NCBI RefSeq assembly: GCF_015062905.1
Contig: NZ_SUTK01000028.1
Location: 1-21,648 of the forward strand
Origin: Methanobrevibacter thaueri
Lineage (GTDB): Archaea; Methanobacteriota; Methanobacteria; Methanobacteriales; Methanobacteriaceae
Reading direction: 5' to 3'
Length of the DNA: 21,648 nt
In this document: positions 1 through 8,035 of the stretch, one piece after another
Numbering within the stretch: position 1 is the first letter of the stretch
Layout of the letters: each line of letters starts with the position of its first letter
Translations under genes and position numbers: made by a program
The notes under the pieces: generated by a model
The model's database searches: none
What the model was told of the DNA's origin: nothing
The model's input: the letters and a program-made list of their open reading frames with translations, nothing else

Positions 1-1524
1 TCCAATCAGGATGCCCAGGGAACATTATACGTCTATATAGATGAAATGTCTGAATACTCATACGGATACACGGTTTCAGGTCCGGTCAGCGCCATGTTTC
101 AAAGCGAAAACTACGTTAAGGACTTCAGAACCCATTTTCTCTTTGTAAAGTATGTTGACAGCAGCGGAAACTATGCCGATAAGGTATTGAACTTCACTTT
201 TGAGGTAAATGACTATGACCTTTCCCTAAGCGACAGCTACGGCGATGCCGTCCTGGGCCAGGATTACAGCATCGGGATGAGCCTTCCCTTTGACGCCAAG
301 GGCACATTGATTGTCACCCACAACGGCGTCGACTATGAAATCCCTCCTGAGGCCTACTACTGGCGCATCACCATTCCTGGAGAAAGGCTTCTTTTGGGAA
401 GAAACGAGGTTAGACTGCATTTCATTCCATCTCCAGGATGCAAGCTTCCGGAAAAGACAACAAATGATTCATTCAACGCCATATCCAAAATCATAGGATT
501 CACATCTTCTACACAGATTTATGGGGAAGTGGGAGATGTCTCACTTACACTTCCGGAAGATGCCTACGGCAATCTTGCGGTCAGATCACAGGACAATTCC
601 TTTTTCAGGTCAGCAAGGCTGGAGAACGGCCGGGCTGTCATTTCACTCAGGGATTTGAACTGCGGAAATCATCATCTTATTGCGGAATATGTCAGCAGCG
701 ATTATTATGACGATAAGGTTGCGGACTTGATTCTTGACTTTTCAGTGGTTCCTAAAATCACCATTCCTGTCTTTGCCCATAAGGGAAAAAGCACATTCCA
801 GGTTGAGGTTGTAATGCCTGAAACAATAACCGGACACCTCTACGTCAGAAACAGCTTCAACAATGAGGTAAAGAACTATCCGACCGCAAAGGGAACCATG
901 ACCATTGATCTGGCAACACCTAATTCAGACACCCGCGTTACCGTCAGATACTACCTTGGAGACATGACATATGAAAGGGAGTATTATGTGGGAACAAGGA
1001 TGAATTCTCCCGAATTTGAAATGAACATCACCGCTTCAGATGCATTGAAGGGAAGGGACCTCTATGTTGACATTGGAATTCCGTCAGGATATGGAGCCTA
1101 TGAAGCGGAGCCCTTTGACGGATATTTTGTCCTTTACATTGACAATGTTGAGGCGGCAAAAAGCATGAACACATGGATATTCCACAATACCGGGGCACTG
1201 GACATAGGCACCCATCAATGGAGGGTGGAATTTCAAAACGACTGCTATTATTCTGCCCAGGCAAAATCAGGAACATTTGATGTAGGCTATTTCAGCTGTG
1301 ATATTGGGGAAAACATCAATTTGGAACACAATAATATCGTAGTCAGGCTTGCAAGCGATGCCACAGGAATGCTGACTCTTCTTGTCGACGGCGAGGAATG
1401 CGATACAAAAATCATAACAGACTACATCATGCTCTTGAAGCTGCCTGATAGTCTTTCCATTGCAGAACATGACGTTGAGGTCAGATACATGGGAAACTAT
1501 CCTGACGCATCCAAAAGCGGCTGA
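1..1524 (+). CDS. Adhesin-like surface protein with Ig-like repeats, N-terminal side missing, ended by premature TGA
   Basis: The reading frame is open from base 1, so the gene starts left of the window; the first ATG here (46) is internal. The protein is a chain of roughly 90-residue beta-rich units. Each carries phrases such as 'LPEDAYGNL', 'ENGRAVISLRDLNCGNHHL' and 'AEYVSSDYYDDK', which is the pattern of bacterial Ig-like (Big_3-type) repeats in Methanobrevibacter adhesin-like proteins. These proteins are secreted and thought to act in surface attachment; that role is inferred from the family. The frame stops at TGA 1522-1524 and continues open in the same frame to 3375 with further repeats of the same kind, so this is one gene cut by a nonsense codon. 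TGA serves as an ordinary stop in several neighbours (dUTPase, YczE-like gene, rtcB), so a recoded TGA is unlikely. Sequencing error, natural decay or strain-variable expression all remain possible. Confidence 0.8.
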   Translation, partial: SNQDAQGTLYVYIDEMSEYSYGYTVSGPVSAMFQSENYVKDFRTHFLFVKYVDSSGNYADKVLNFTFEVNDYDLSLSDSYGDAVLGQDYSIGMSLPFDAKGTLIVTHNGVDYEIPPEAYYWRITIPGERLLLGRNEVRLHFIPSPGCKLPEKTTNDSFNAISKIIGFTSSTQIYGEVGDVSLTLPEDAYGNLAVRSQDNSFFRSARLENGRAVISLRDLNCGNHHLIAEYVSSDYYDDKVADLILDFSVVPKITIPVFAHKGKSTFQVEVVMPETITGHLYVRNSFNNEVKNYPTAKGTMTIDLATPNSDTRVTVRYYLGDMTYEREYYVGTRMNSPEFEMNITASDALKGRDLYVDIGIPSGYGAYEAEPFDGYFVLYIDNVEAAKSMNTWIFHNTGALDIGTHQWRVEFQNDCYYSAQAKSGTFDVGYFSCDIGENINLEHNNIVVRLASDATGMLTLLVDGEECDTKIITDYIMLLKLPDSLSIAEHDVEVRYMGNYPDASKSG

Positions 1525-3375
1525 GTAAATGTTGACTATCCTCTGGTGCATGTCAATGATTTCGCAGATAAGACCTATGCGTACGGTGAACCCGTTACTG
1601 TTACTGTAAATGCCCCTAAGAATGCAACAGGAAATGTGATAATCAGTATGGGGGATAGGAATTACACACTTGAACTTAAAGACGGAAGCGCCCAAATGAC
1701 CTTAACAGACTTGGAGTGCGGAAATTATAATGTCACAGCAAGATACGAGGGGGATTCAACTTATCCTCCAAAAACAGACAGCTGCACATTCACTGTTGAA
1801 GGATATGCCATTTTTGGACCTCAGCAGAATTATATTTATTATGGGGATGATGAATCAATAACTTTAGCCCTTCCGGGAGGCGAGGGCAACCTTATTGTCA
1901 AGTTGGATGATAATGTTTATCAAAGCGTCAGACTGCAGGATGGAAAGGCATCCGTTTCCCTTGGAGGAATCGCTCCGGGAGTCCATAAGCTCAATGCCTA
2001 TTATTCTGCAGGTGATTATGCGGTAAATCCATACGATAGGGACATTTTCCATGTGGACATAAGGGTACTCTATCCGATCAATGTCAATGTCGGTGAGGAT
2101 ACCTGGATTTATCTCAGGATTCCTGAAAACGCTCAGGGCGGAGTAATCATGAATCTGAAAGGTGAAACCATGGAACTGATTCACAGTAACGGCATCATAA
2201 ACAAGACATTCGCCCTGTCAGAGTTCGGTGATTATGATTTCACACTTATGTACAACGGTGCAGACTACAACATCAATCTTCCGGACGGAAGGATACATGT
2301 AAAGCCGGGCAATTTAACATATCCTTCCACAATAACTGATGAGGACAATGCAATCTCATTTAATATTCCATCAGACGCTAAAGGAAACGTATCCGTTTAT
2401 GCATATGATGATGTCTCAGGCCAATACTCTACACTTGTTCTTCAGGAGAACGTTTCAGGGCCGGTGGTTTCAGTTTCACTGTCCGACCTGAAATCCGGCA
2501 GATATGACCTCAAAATCATTTATGAGGATGAGAAGTACGGCAACTTCAGCCAAGGGGGAATATACCTTTCAGTTCCAAACCCTGCTCCGACAATTTCAGT
2601 TTCTGTCTCAGGGGATGAAAAAAGTGCAACATTCACTTTCAGCCTTCCGAAGGATGCTTCAGGGGCTTTGATTGTTAAGGTTGAAGGCAGGAGCTATTAT
2701 TGTAAAATCAATGACGGAAAGGCTAATCTGACAATTGAAAACCTTGCAGGCGGCAGCCATACGATTCTTGTGCAATACGGCGGATGCGACAATTACTCTG
2801 CCACAGCAATCGAAAGCAATGTCACCGTAGCGAAATACATTCCGGCAAGAATTGCTGCAGGCGATGCATCAGTCATCTATTCATCAGGAAACAGATACTC
2901 AGTCACAGTCTATGCTAGGGGAGGTGCTTTGGCCAAAAACGTTGAAGTGCTATTTAAGGTCAACGGCAAGAAGGTTGCAACCGTAAAAACAGATTCCAAC
3001 GGCGTTGCAAGATATAAGATTGTGCAAAAGCCGGGAAGCTACAAAATCACAGCTCAGGCTTTGGGAAAGACCATAACCAAAAAGCTTACAGTTAAGCATG
3101 TTCTAAAGCTTAAGAAGGTAAAGATTAAAAGATCCGCCAAAAAGCTTGTGATAAAGGCAACCCTGGTCAAGGTCAACGGAAAATACCTTAAGGGCAAAAG
3201 GATAATCCTCAAGTTCAAGGGCAAAAAATACAAGGCCAAAACAAACAGCAAAGGTGTGGCCAAATTCACCATCAAGAAGAATGTCCTCAAAAAGCTCAAA
3301 AAAGGCAAGAAAGTGACCTATCAGGCAATCTACCTTAAGGATACCGTAAAATACAAAGTTAAAGTTAAAAAATAG
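1525..3375 (+). pseudogene. 3' continuation of the Ig-repeat adhesin, with lysine-rich C-terminal domain
   Basis: This is the same frame as the upstream piece, resuming straight after TGA 1522-1524. The first usable start would be GTG at 1546, but no Shine-Dalgarno match precedes it, so independent translation is doubtful. About four more Ig-like units follow ('NAPKNATGNVIISM', 'DLECGNYNVTARYEGDSTY', 'IPSDAKGNVSVYAYDD', 'LPKDASGALIVKVEG'). Then comes a different C-terminal region from about 2850: an Ig-like fold unit with 'VNGKKVATVKTDSNGVARY' and a second related unit with 'KTNSKGVAKF'. It is very rich in lysine and ends in a run of KV/KK pairs. There is no sortase motif or C-terminal membrane helix. 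Lysine-rich tails of this type are common on Methanobrevibacter and Methanosphaera surface proteins; binding to the anionic pseudomurein wall is a plausible inference from charge, not something the sequence proves. An oligo-T terminator follows directly. Confidence 0.75.
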
Positions 3376-3382
3376 GGATTAA

Positions 3383-3405
3383 TTTCCTTATTTTCCTTTT
3401 TTTTA
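3383..3405 (+). terminator. Oligo-T terminator after adhesin
   Basis: A pyrimidine-rich stretch begins 8 bases after the TAG stop and ends in eight consecutive T (3397-3404). Archaeal RNA polymerase terminates at such T-tracts without needing a hairpin, and no strong stem is seen here. Confidence 0.55.
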
Positions 3406-3442
3406 TTAAAGTTTATTTATTTTCAAAGACAAACTATCATCA

Positions 3443-4366
3443 ATGACCAAATATATCCGAAAGAACAAAAGCTCATATAATGTAGTCAAAAGCTCAAGAA
3501 GCTATGGAAAATTCCAGAATATTGATGATGCAACCTTCATAAGGGACTTGCTTGCTGAAAATGACTGGAATCCCGATTTGATTAATCAGACATATGAGGT
3601 AAACGGACAGTATCTTGTTTTGGGAGTCCTTGATGAAAAGATTCACATTCTGGCAAAATGCAATGAAAAGCCATCGCAAAAGACAATCGATGAGCTGGTC
3701 AAAAGGAAAAGGAGAAATCCCAACGGCTCCAGATACGGCCTCAACATCACAAGGGTCTTTGACACATTCGTAATCAAGAAGAGGATTGCAGGCGATGACT
3801 ATGTCTTCGGATATTATGACAGGATTGAGGATGCAGAATTCGTCAGAAACCACCTTCTGGACAACCAGTGGAATGTCAACAGCTTTTCACAGATACAATA
3901 CTGTGAAGATACGGATGACTACAGGGTGGTGGAGGTAATTGACGATAAGGCGTATGTTCTGGCTTCGTTTAAGGACAAAAACAGCATCGATTTGGACGAG
4001 GTCCACAGGGAATTTTTAAACAGAATAACAAAGCACAAGCTGGGCCTTGCACAACACCCATATCTTGATGATTTGAAAAACAGTGTTCCGGAACTGGAGG
4101 AGAGGTTCAACACAAAGGCCCAGGACGACGTGTGGGACTTCAAAAGCACCCAAAACCCGTTGAACGACATCATTTTCAGTCTGGCCCCATTTCAGAAAAG
4201 CGTATATGATGCGGTTGACGACTCAACAGTAGAGGATATTGAAAAGTCACTCGTAAGGTTCCGCTCAGGCAATTTCACACAGAAAATCCAAAGAAACCTC
4301 GATGAGCTTGAAAAGAAGGGGCTGATTGCAAAAAATCAAAATCATTATATTAAACAAAATAAATAA
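3443..4366 (+). CDS. Hypothetical protein with two copies of an ~80-residue module and a winged-helix-like C-terminus
   Basis: The 307-aa protein contains an internal duplication. Residues ~12-87 and ~109-193 share the pattern G-[KY]-[FY]-x-x-I-[DE]-DA-x-F-[IV]-R-[DN]-x-L-L-x-[ND]-[ND]-x-WN, then a short beta region ('QYLVLGVLDEKIHILA' / 'DYRVVEVIDDKAYVLA') and a helix. The start of each module resembles the AP2/integrase-type beta-hairpin-plus-helix DNA-binding element ('FGYYDRIEDAEFVRNHLLDN'), which is a tentative comparison. Residues ~246-304 look like a winged helix ('SVYDAVDDSTVEDIEKSL', 'IQRNLDELEKKGLIAK'). A DNA-binding or regulatory role is therefore inferred. No signal peptide or membrane segment is present. 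The gene follows the adhesin by 67 bp after a terminator. A TATA-like TTTATTTATTTT lies about 25 bases upstream of the ATG, suggesting a separate and possibly leaderless transcript. No established function is known to me. Confidence 0.8.
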   Translation: MTKYIRKNKSSYNVVKSSRSYGKFQNIDDATFIRDLLAENDWNPDLINQTYEVNGQYLVLGVLDEKIHILAKCNEKPSQKTIDELVKRKRRNPNGSRYGLNITRVFDTFVIKKRIAGDDYVFGYYDRIEDAEFVRNHLLDNQWNVNSFSQIQYCEDTDDYRVVEVIDDKAYVLASFKDKNSIDLDEVHREFLNRITKHKLGLAQHPYLDDLKNSVPELEERFNTKAQDDVWDFKSTQNPLNDIIFSLAPFQKSVYDAVDDSTVEDIEKSLVRFRSGNFTQKIQRNLDELEKKGLIAKNQNHYIKQNK

Positions 4367-4395
4367 ATAATCATTGTATTTGTTAATCAAATACG

Positions 4396-4444
4396 AAAGT
4401 TCTTTTTTGGTTTGAACTTTAATGGGGGAGATTTCCGACTCCCC
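4396..4444. terminator. Two perfect inverted repeats between convergent genes
   Basis: Two stems sit in the 87-bp gap between the convergent module-duplication gene and the tautomerase gene. The first is AAAGTTC (4396-4402) with GAACTTT (4414-4420) around a T-rich loop. The second is GGGGAG (4425-4430) with CTCCCC (4439-4444) around an 8-base loop. The second is unusually GC-rich for an intergenic position in this genome. They probably end transcription in one or both directions; this is inferred from position and symmetry. Confidence 0.45.
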
Positions 4445-4453
4445 TTATAAAAT

Positions 4454-4642
4454 TCATTCCCTGTCGCTTAAAAGTTTGCCGCCGGCACCGATGTCATCAG
4501 GATTGAATCCGCTCACCAGCACGGTTATTGTTTCAATAGGCAAGCCATATGCGTCAGCCACTATTTCAGATACTTTTTCAACCATTTCTCGTTTTTTCTC
4601 GATACTTATTCCATTGTTTCCAGCAATTTGAATTACAGGCAT
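4454..4642 (-). CDS. 4-oxalocrotonate tautomerase family protein (DmpI-like)
   Basis: The 62-aa protein starts Met-Pro-Val, so removal of Met would expose the N-terminal proline that acts as general base in the tautomerase superfamily. Its length and the pattern 'ISIEKKREMVEKVSEIVADAYGLP', then 'ITVLVSGFNPDDIGAGGKLLSD', fit DmpI-type 4-oxalocrotonate tautomerases, which form small beta-alpha-beta subunits that assemble into hexamers. The true substrate in methanogens is unknown; a degradative aromatic pathway is not expected here. The start is well supported: GGTGAT lies five bases upstream of the ATG on the minus strand. It is divergent from the dUTPase-like gene, with only 65 bp between the two starts. 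Confidence 0.88.
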   Translation of the reverse strand: MPVIQIAGNNGISIEKKREMVEKVSEIVADAYGLPIETITVLVSGFNPDDIGAGGKLLSDRE

Positions 4643-4707
4643 TATATCACCAATCTAATATATTAATAATTTAAAATAAATATCTTATTGAATAAGGATT
4701 TGATATT

Positions 4708-5166
4708 ATGCTCGGTGAAGAAGAACTCATAAAACTGTTTCCGGACTTTGCTGATTTGGTCCAGCCCTCCGGAATTGACTTGGAACTGGATAAGATTTAC
4801 GTGCAGAAAAGTGCAGGCTCACTCATTGACAATGAAAAGGTATTGCCCGAAATCGAAGAGCTTGAAGGCGAAATCTACACATTAAAGCCTCATACTGCAT
4901 ACCTTGCAAGCATCAAAAGGAAAGTGAAAATCCCCAAAGGATATACGATGCTTTATCTGCCACGCTCAACGCTCCTGAGATCATTCGTTTCCGTGCAGAC
5001 TGCCGTGGGAGACCCTGGCTTTTACGGAACACTGATGTTCATGATATACAATCACGGCGAATTCGAATACAAAATCAAGTCAGGCGACAGGATTGCTCAG
5101 GCGGTGGTATTCCCTGTTGAAGGTTCAGGAGAGTACAACGGATCATATCAGGAGGCCGAAGAGTGA
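4708..5166 (+). CDS. dut: dUTPase-like protein of the dCTP deaminase/dUTPase family
   Basis: The 152-aa cytosolic enzyme probably hydrolyses dUTP to dUMP and diphosphate, keeping uracil out of DNA and supplying dUMP for thymidylate. The trimeric dUTPase/Dcd fold is recognisable: 'PSGIDLEL' at 20-27, 'LPRSTLLR' at 84-91 (motif 2, phosphate contact), 'AVGDPGFYG' at 99-107 (motif 3, with Asp102 as metal/water-activating Asp) and 'GDRIAQAVVF' at 126-135. In dCTP deaminases a catalytic Glu sits in the strand after motif 3 (the L-E-F/L pattern); here that strand reads 'LMFMIYN', with Met112 in the Glu position. Deamination is therefore unlikely and plain dUTPase activity is favoured. The last bases overlap the GTG start of the TPP-dependent enzyme by 4 nt (GTGA), implying translational coupling. 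AAGGA lies upstream of the ATG. Confidence 0.82.
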   Translation: MLGEEELIKLFPDFADLVQPSGIDLELDKIYVQKSAGSLIDNEKVLPEIEELEGEIYTLKPHTAYLASIKRKVKIPKGYTMLYLPRSTLLRSFVSVQTAVGDPGFYGTLMFMIYNHGEFEYKIKSGDRIAQAVVFPVEGSGEYNGSYQEAEE

Positions 5167-6695
5167 ACGTCGCTGCCAAAATGGTTGAGATATTAATCGA
5201 GGAAGACATTATCGATGTTTTCGGAATTCCTGGCGAGCAGATAATGCCACTTTATGAGGCAATGTCCAAAAGCGGCATCAATCATATCCTTACAAAACAT
5301 GAGCAGGGTGCTGCCACAGCCGCAGACGGATATTCAAGGTCAACAGGAAAGATTGGGGTGTGCATCACAACCGCTTCACCGGGAGCCCTCAACACCGCAA
5401 TGCCTTTGGCAACAGCCTTCAAGGACAATGTGCCGCTGCTGTTGCTGACCGGTGACAATGAGCTTAAATATCGTGGAAGTGACCATTTCCAAACAACACC
5501 TCAGCTTGAAATGTTCAGGCACATCACACGGGCATCATACAATCCATTGAACGGAACCGAAGCTATGTACATGCTCAGGGCTTCCATCTATGAGCTTAAG
5601 AACTTCCCTAAAGGTCCTATTCACATCAACCTGCCGAAGGATGTTCTCCTGCAGGAGGAATTTGATGACTTTGACCTTTGTTATCTCTGTGAGGATGACA
5701 TGTCCAACATGGCCAGGGCACAGGAGCGGATTGACAATGCCGAAAGGCCGCTTTTCATATTGGGTGCAGGGGCGATAAGCGAAGCTCAAAACATTGAAAG
5801 GATTGCAAATGAATATCAAATCCCTGTCACAACCACATTTCACGGCAAGGGTGCAGTTCCCGACGACAATCCGCTGAACCTGGGACTTTGCGGAATACGC
5901 GATACAGAAAGGGCAAAATATGCATTTGAAAACTCAGACTGCATAATGGGATTGGGCATCAAGGCAAGCGAAAGGACCCTGCCTGAAATTCCGGACAATT
6001 TCATTCACGTAAACATCAACAAGGATGTTCTGGTTGGCGATTATCCGATTCATGGAAAGGTAAGCGATTTCATTGCCCAGGCAAAATTCAAGCCTGCCGA
6101 CTGGATGGATGAGCTTTCAGAAATTGACGGTTCATATCATATCGAAGGCCTTGACGATGATTTGAAGCCACAGGCTGCCATTAAAAGGATACTGGAAAGG
6201 TTTCCGGACAATATCATAGCTTCCGATGCAGGATCACACACCACATGGACAACCCTTTTGAAGAAATCCCAGAAGCCAAGGCAACTGCTCTTTTCAGGTG
6301 CAATGGCTCCGATGGGCTACGGCCTTCCAGCAGCTATAGGCGCTTCAATAGCGACTGGAGAAAAGGTGATTGTCATCAACGGTGACGGGGACTTTCAGAT
6401 GAACCTCCAGGAGCTTGCAACACTTAAGCAGCAGGACCTTGATGTTATAGTATTCATCCTGAACAATTCCGAGTTTGGAATCATAAGGCAATGGCAGGAA
6501 TCCTTTTATGATATGGAACCATACCAGATTCATTTGGAAAATCCCGATTTCGTTAAGCTGGCTTCAAGCTATGGCATCGATGGCGTAAGGGTTGATAATA
6601 TTGATGATCTGGAGCTGATATTGGATAAGGATCTTATCGGACCCCTTGTTGTTGAGGTCATTGTGGAAAGTGAGGACATTCCCCTTCCTCCCTAG
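5163..6695 (+). CDS. Thiamine pyrophosphate-dependent enzyme, acetolactate synthase large-subunit family
   Basis: The 510-aa protein has the three-domain layout of the acetolactate synthase/pyruvate oxidase family. The N-terminal pyrimidine-binding domain has 'FGIPGEQIMPLYEA' and the catalytic Glu47 in 'KHEQGAATAADGYSR'. A central domain covers about 190-330. The C-terminal diphosphate-binding domain has 'GAMAPMGYGLPAAIGA' and the GDG motif (407-409) running to the 'NNSEFG' metal-binding end. It is shorter than typical IlvB (about 550-600 aa) and no regulatory small subunit lies beside it. It may therefore be an IlvB paralogue with another 2-oxoacid substrate, and the reaction cannot be fixed from sequence alone. 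The GTG start lies inside the end of the dUTPase-like gene (4-nt overlap). The TAG stop overlaps the convergent 85-aa gene within one CTAG. Confidence 0.85.
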   Translation: MNVAAKMVEILIEEDIIDVFGIPGEQIMPLYEAMSKSGINHILTKHEQGAATAADGYSRSTGKIGVCITTASPGALNTAMPLATAFKDNVPLLLLTGDNELKYRGSDHFQTTPQLEMFRHITRASYNPLNGTEAMYMLRASIYELKNFPKGPIHINLPKDVLLQEEFDDFDLCYLCEDDMSNMARAQERIDNAERPLFILGAGAISEAQNIERIANEYQIPVTTTFHGKGAVPDDNPLNLGLCGIRDTERAKYAFENSDCIMGLGIKASERTLPEIPDNFIHVNINKDVLVGDYPIHGKVSDFIAQAKFKPADWMDELSEIDGSYHIEGLDDDLKPQAAIKRILERFPDNIIASDAGSHTTWTTLLKKSQKPRQLLFSGAMAPMGYGLPAAIGASIATGEKVIVINGDGDFQMNLQELATLKQQDLDVIVFILNNSEFGIIRQWQESFYDMEPYQIHLENPDFVKLASSYGIDGVRVDNIDDLELILDKDLIGPLVVEVIVESEDIPLPP

Positions 6696-6949
6696 ATGCA
6701 TTTTTTCACAAATTCCTTAACAATCTCATGAATGTTGACGGCTTCATCTAGGGGTGCTAGGTAATATTCGCCATTTTCTTCATAAATTATTCCGACAGGT
6801 GAAATCTCGGCTGAGGATATTCTGCCCCTGAACCTGATGACTATAATTTTAAAGGCAAATGTAAGCCCATAAATCTCCTTGAAATCATAGGCGGTATCGT
6901 ATTTCAGTTCCAGAAGGTTTTCAATGTCCTTAAGGATATTATCGCTCAT
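6692..6949 (-). CDS. Conserved-looking 85-aa protein of unknown function, third gene of the ytfJ-DUF2953 set
   Basis: The soluble-looking small protein has predicted helices at both ends ('MSDNILKDIENLLELKY', 'NIHEIVKEFVKKCI') and a central beta region ('LTFAFKIIVIRFRGRISS', 'VGIIYEENGEYYLAPL'). I do not recognise a named family. I place the start at ATG 6949 because GAGGTG sits eight bases upstream; the longer GTG-started form (6958) would put its start inside that Shine-Dalgarno site. The start overlaps the end of the DUF2953 gene by 11 bp, a coupled arrangement. Its TAG stop (6692-6694) lies in the same CTAG that ends the convergent TPP-enzyme gene. Confidence 0.75.
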   Translation of the reverse strand: MSDNILKDIENLLELKYDTAYDFKEIYGLTFAFKIIVIRFRGRISSAEISPVGIIYEENGEYYLAPLDEAVNIHEIVKEFVKKCI

Positions 6950-7523
6950 CAAGAACACCTCTTATTAATGTCCTAACTTCTTTTTTTGAAATTAGTCTGA
7001 CTGTTGGGACTATGAGCTTTAGGGGATAGATTTCAACTTCATTGATGCCGTATCCGTCAATGACACTTCCGTTGAATGACGGCTCTGCGCTCAATTTAAG
7101 ATTCTCATGCATCGGGTTGACTTCTGCAAGGACTGCCCAGATGATTCCTATGTATTTTCCGGTATCGGCATAGCTGCTCATACCAAAAATGAGATGGTTT
7201 TTAAGCTGCTTGATTTTGATGATGTTCAGGACGGATTTCAAATAGGTTTTCAGGTCATCAAAGCAAGGCTTTGCAAGATTGAACAGCTTTTTCATGTCCC
7301 TCTGCTTTTTTTCTTCCTCTTCTTCCTCTTCGTTTTTGTCATCGTCCTTTGACGGGAAATGGCGGGTGTATATTTTGATTTTCTTAAAAATAAGTATTTT
7401 CAAACATCCTTTAATTTCGCTGCCTTTCTTGGTGTATTCAAATGATATCCTGATTCCAAGCAGGAGTAAAAAAATAATGAATAGGATGATTATGAGAATA
7501 ATCATCAAAAGGATGTTTAACAT
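6939..7523 (-). CDS. DUF2953 domain membrane protein (YtfI-like)
   Basis: The 194-aa protein begins with one strongly hydrophobic membrane segment (residues ~2-23, almost all Leu/Ile/Phe/Met). An acidic, low-complexity linker follows, including a run of seven Glu near residue 70. The C-terminal region is 'MSSYADTGKYIGIIWAVLAEVNP...GYGINEVEIYPLKLIVPTVRLI', the hallmark of DUF2953. In Bacillus and Clostridia this family (YtfI) is encoded beside YtfJ, and here too the gene follows a YtfJ-family gene by 11 bp. The single N-terminal anchor suggests a membrane-tethered protein. Function is unknown; the conserved pairing argues that the two proteins act together. The Shine-Dalgarno site before the ATG is weak. 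Confidence 0.8.
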   Translation of the reverse strand: MLNILLMIILIIILFIIFLLLLGIRISFEYTKKGSEIKGCLKILIFKKIKIYTRHFPSKDDDKNEEEEEEEKKQRDMKKLFNLAKPCFDDLKTYLKSVLNIIKIKQLKNHLIFGMSSYADTGKYIGIIWAVLAEVNPMHENLKLSAEPSFNGSVIDGYGINEVEIYPLKLIVPTVRLISKKEVRTLIRGVLDER

Positions 7524-7534
7524 GTAAAGGCCTG

Positions 7535-7957
7535 TTATTCTTCTGTTTCTTCGGTTGTGCTGAATTCAGGTTCTATGTATTCGGATTCGTCAAAGTATTC
7601 ATCTTGACTTTGTGAATCCAGATAGTTCTTTACAAGGTCAGTTATGATTAATCCAATGTCGGATATTGCTTTGTTGGCTTCTGATCCTTTGGTTAGATTG
7701 AGCACGCGAATTCCTTCTGAATCGCTTCCTTTCTTAGGCAGCACTACCATGGAAATCGGTTCAACTCCGACACCTCCTCCTGCTGCATTGCCATTCTTTT
7801 CGCTTCCATTTATGGTTTCTCCGGCTCCAAATCCTGCTCCCATTCTTACCACTGGAATTAGAATTTTATCTTCGGTTTCTATTGGTTCACCAATCACATT
7901 GTCGACATTGACCAATTTGCGTAATTCTTCAACTGTTATCTTAATATTATTTGACAT
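7535..7957 (-). CDS. YtfJ/GerW family protein
   Basis: The 140-aa protein has the YtfJ family pattern: an N-terminal helix, 'LRKLVNVDNVIGEPIETEDKILIPV', a glycine-rich centre ('GAGFGAGET...AAGGGVGVEP'), then 'ISMVVLPKKG' and an acidic tail. The family is named for a Bacillus spore protein (GerW) but also occurs in non-sporulating organisms including methanogens, so a spore role is not implied. I choose ATG 7957 over GTG 7964-7966 because AGGATGTGA, one mismatch from the ideal AGGAGGTGA, sits five bases upstream of it and contains the GTG. It is the first gene of a three-gene minus-strand set with the DUF2953 protein and the 85-aa protein. The promoter faces the repeat-rich gap proposed as the replication origin. 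Confidence 0.82.
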   Translation of the reverse strand: MSNNIKITVEELRKLVNVDNVIGEPIETEDKILIPVVRMGAGFGAGETINGSEKNGNAAGGGVGVEPISMVVLPKKGSDSEGIRVLNLTKGSEANKAISDIGLIITDLVKNYLDSQSQDEYFDESEYIEPEFSTTEETEE

Positions 7958-7999
7958 AGTTTTCACATCCTATTGTTGTTAATACATTTTGTTTTTGTT

Positions 8000-8010
8000 T
8001 TTTAAATATC
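8000..8010 (-). promoter_or_regulatory. TATA box for the ytfJ operon
   Basis: On the minus strand this reads GATATTTAAAA. It lies about 45 bases upstream of the chosen ATG (7957), which would put the transcript start near 7980 and leave a short leader holding the AGGATGTGA ribosome site. The box is seen in the sequence; the transcript start is inferred. Confidence 0.4.
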
Positions 8011-8035
8011 TTTAGTTTTGATGTCAGGTAATACT

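Noticed and set aside
1267..1695. A minus-strand gene spanning the TGA of the first adhesin
   Set aside because: It is a shadow of the strongly patterned Ig-repeat frame, with no ribosome site and no recognisable protein features.
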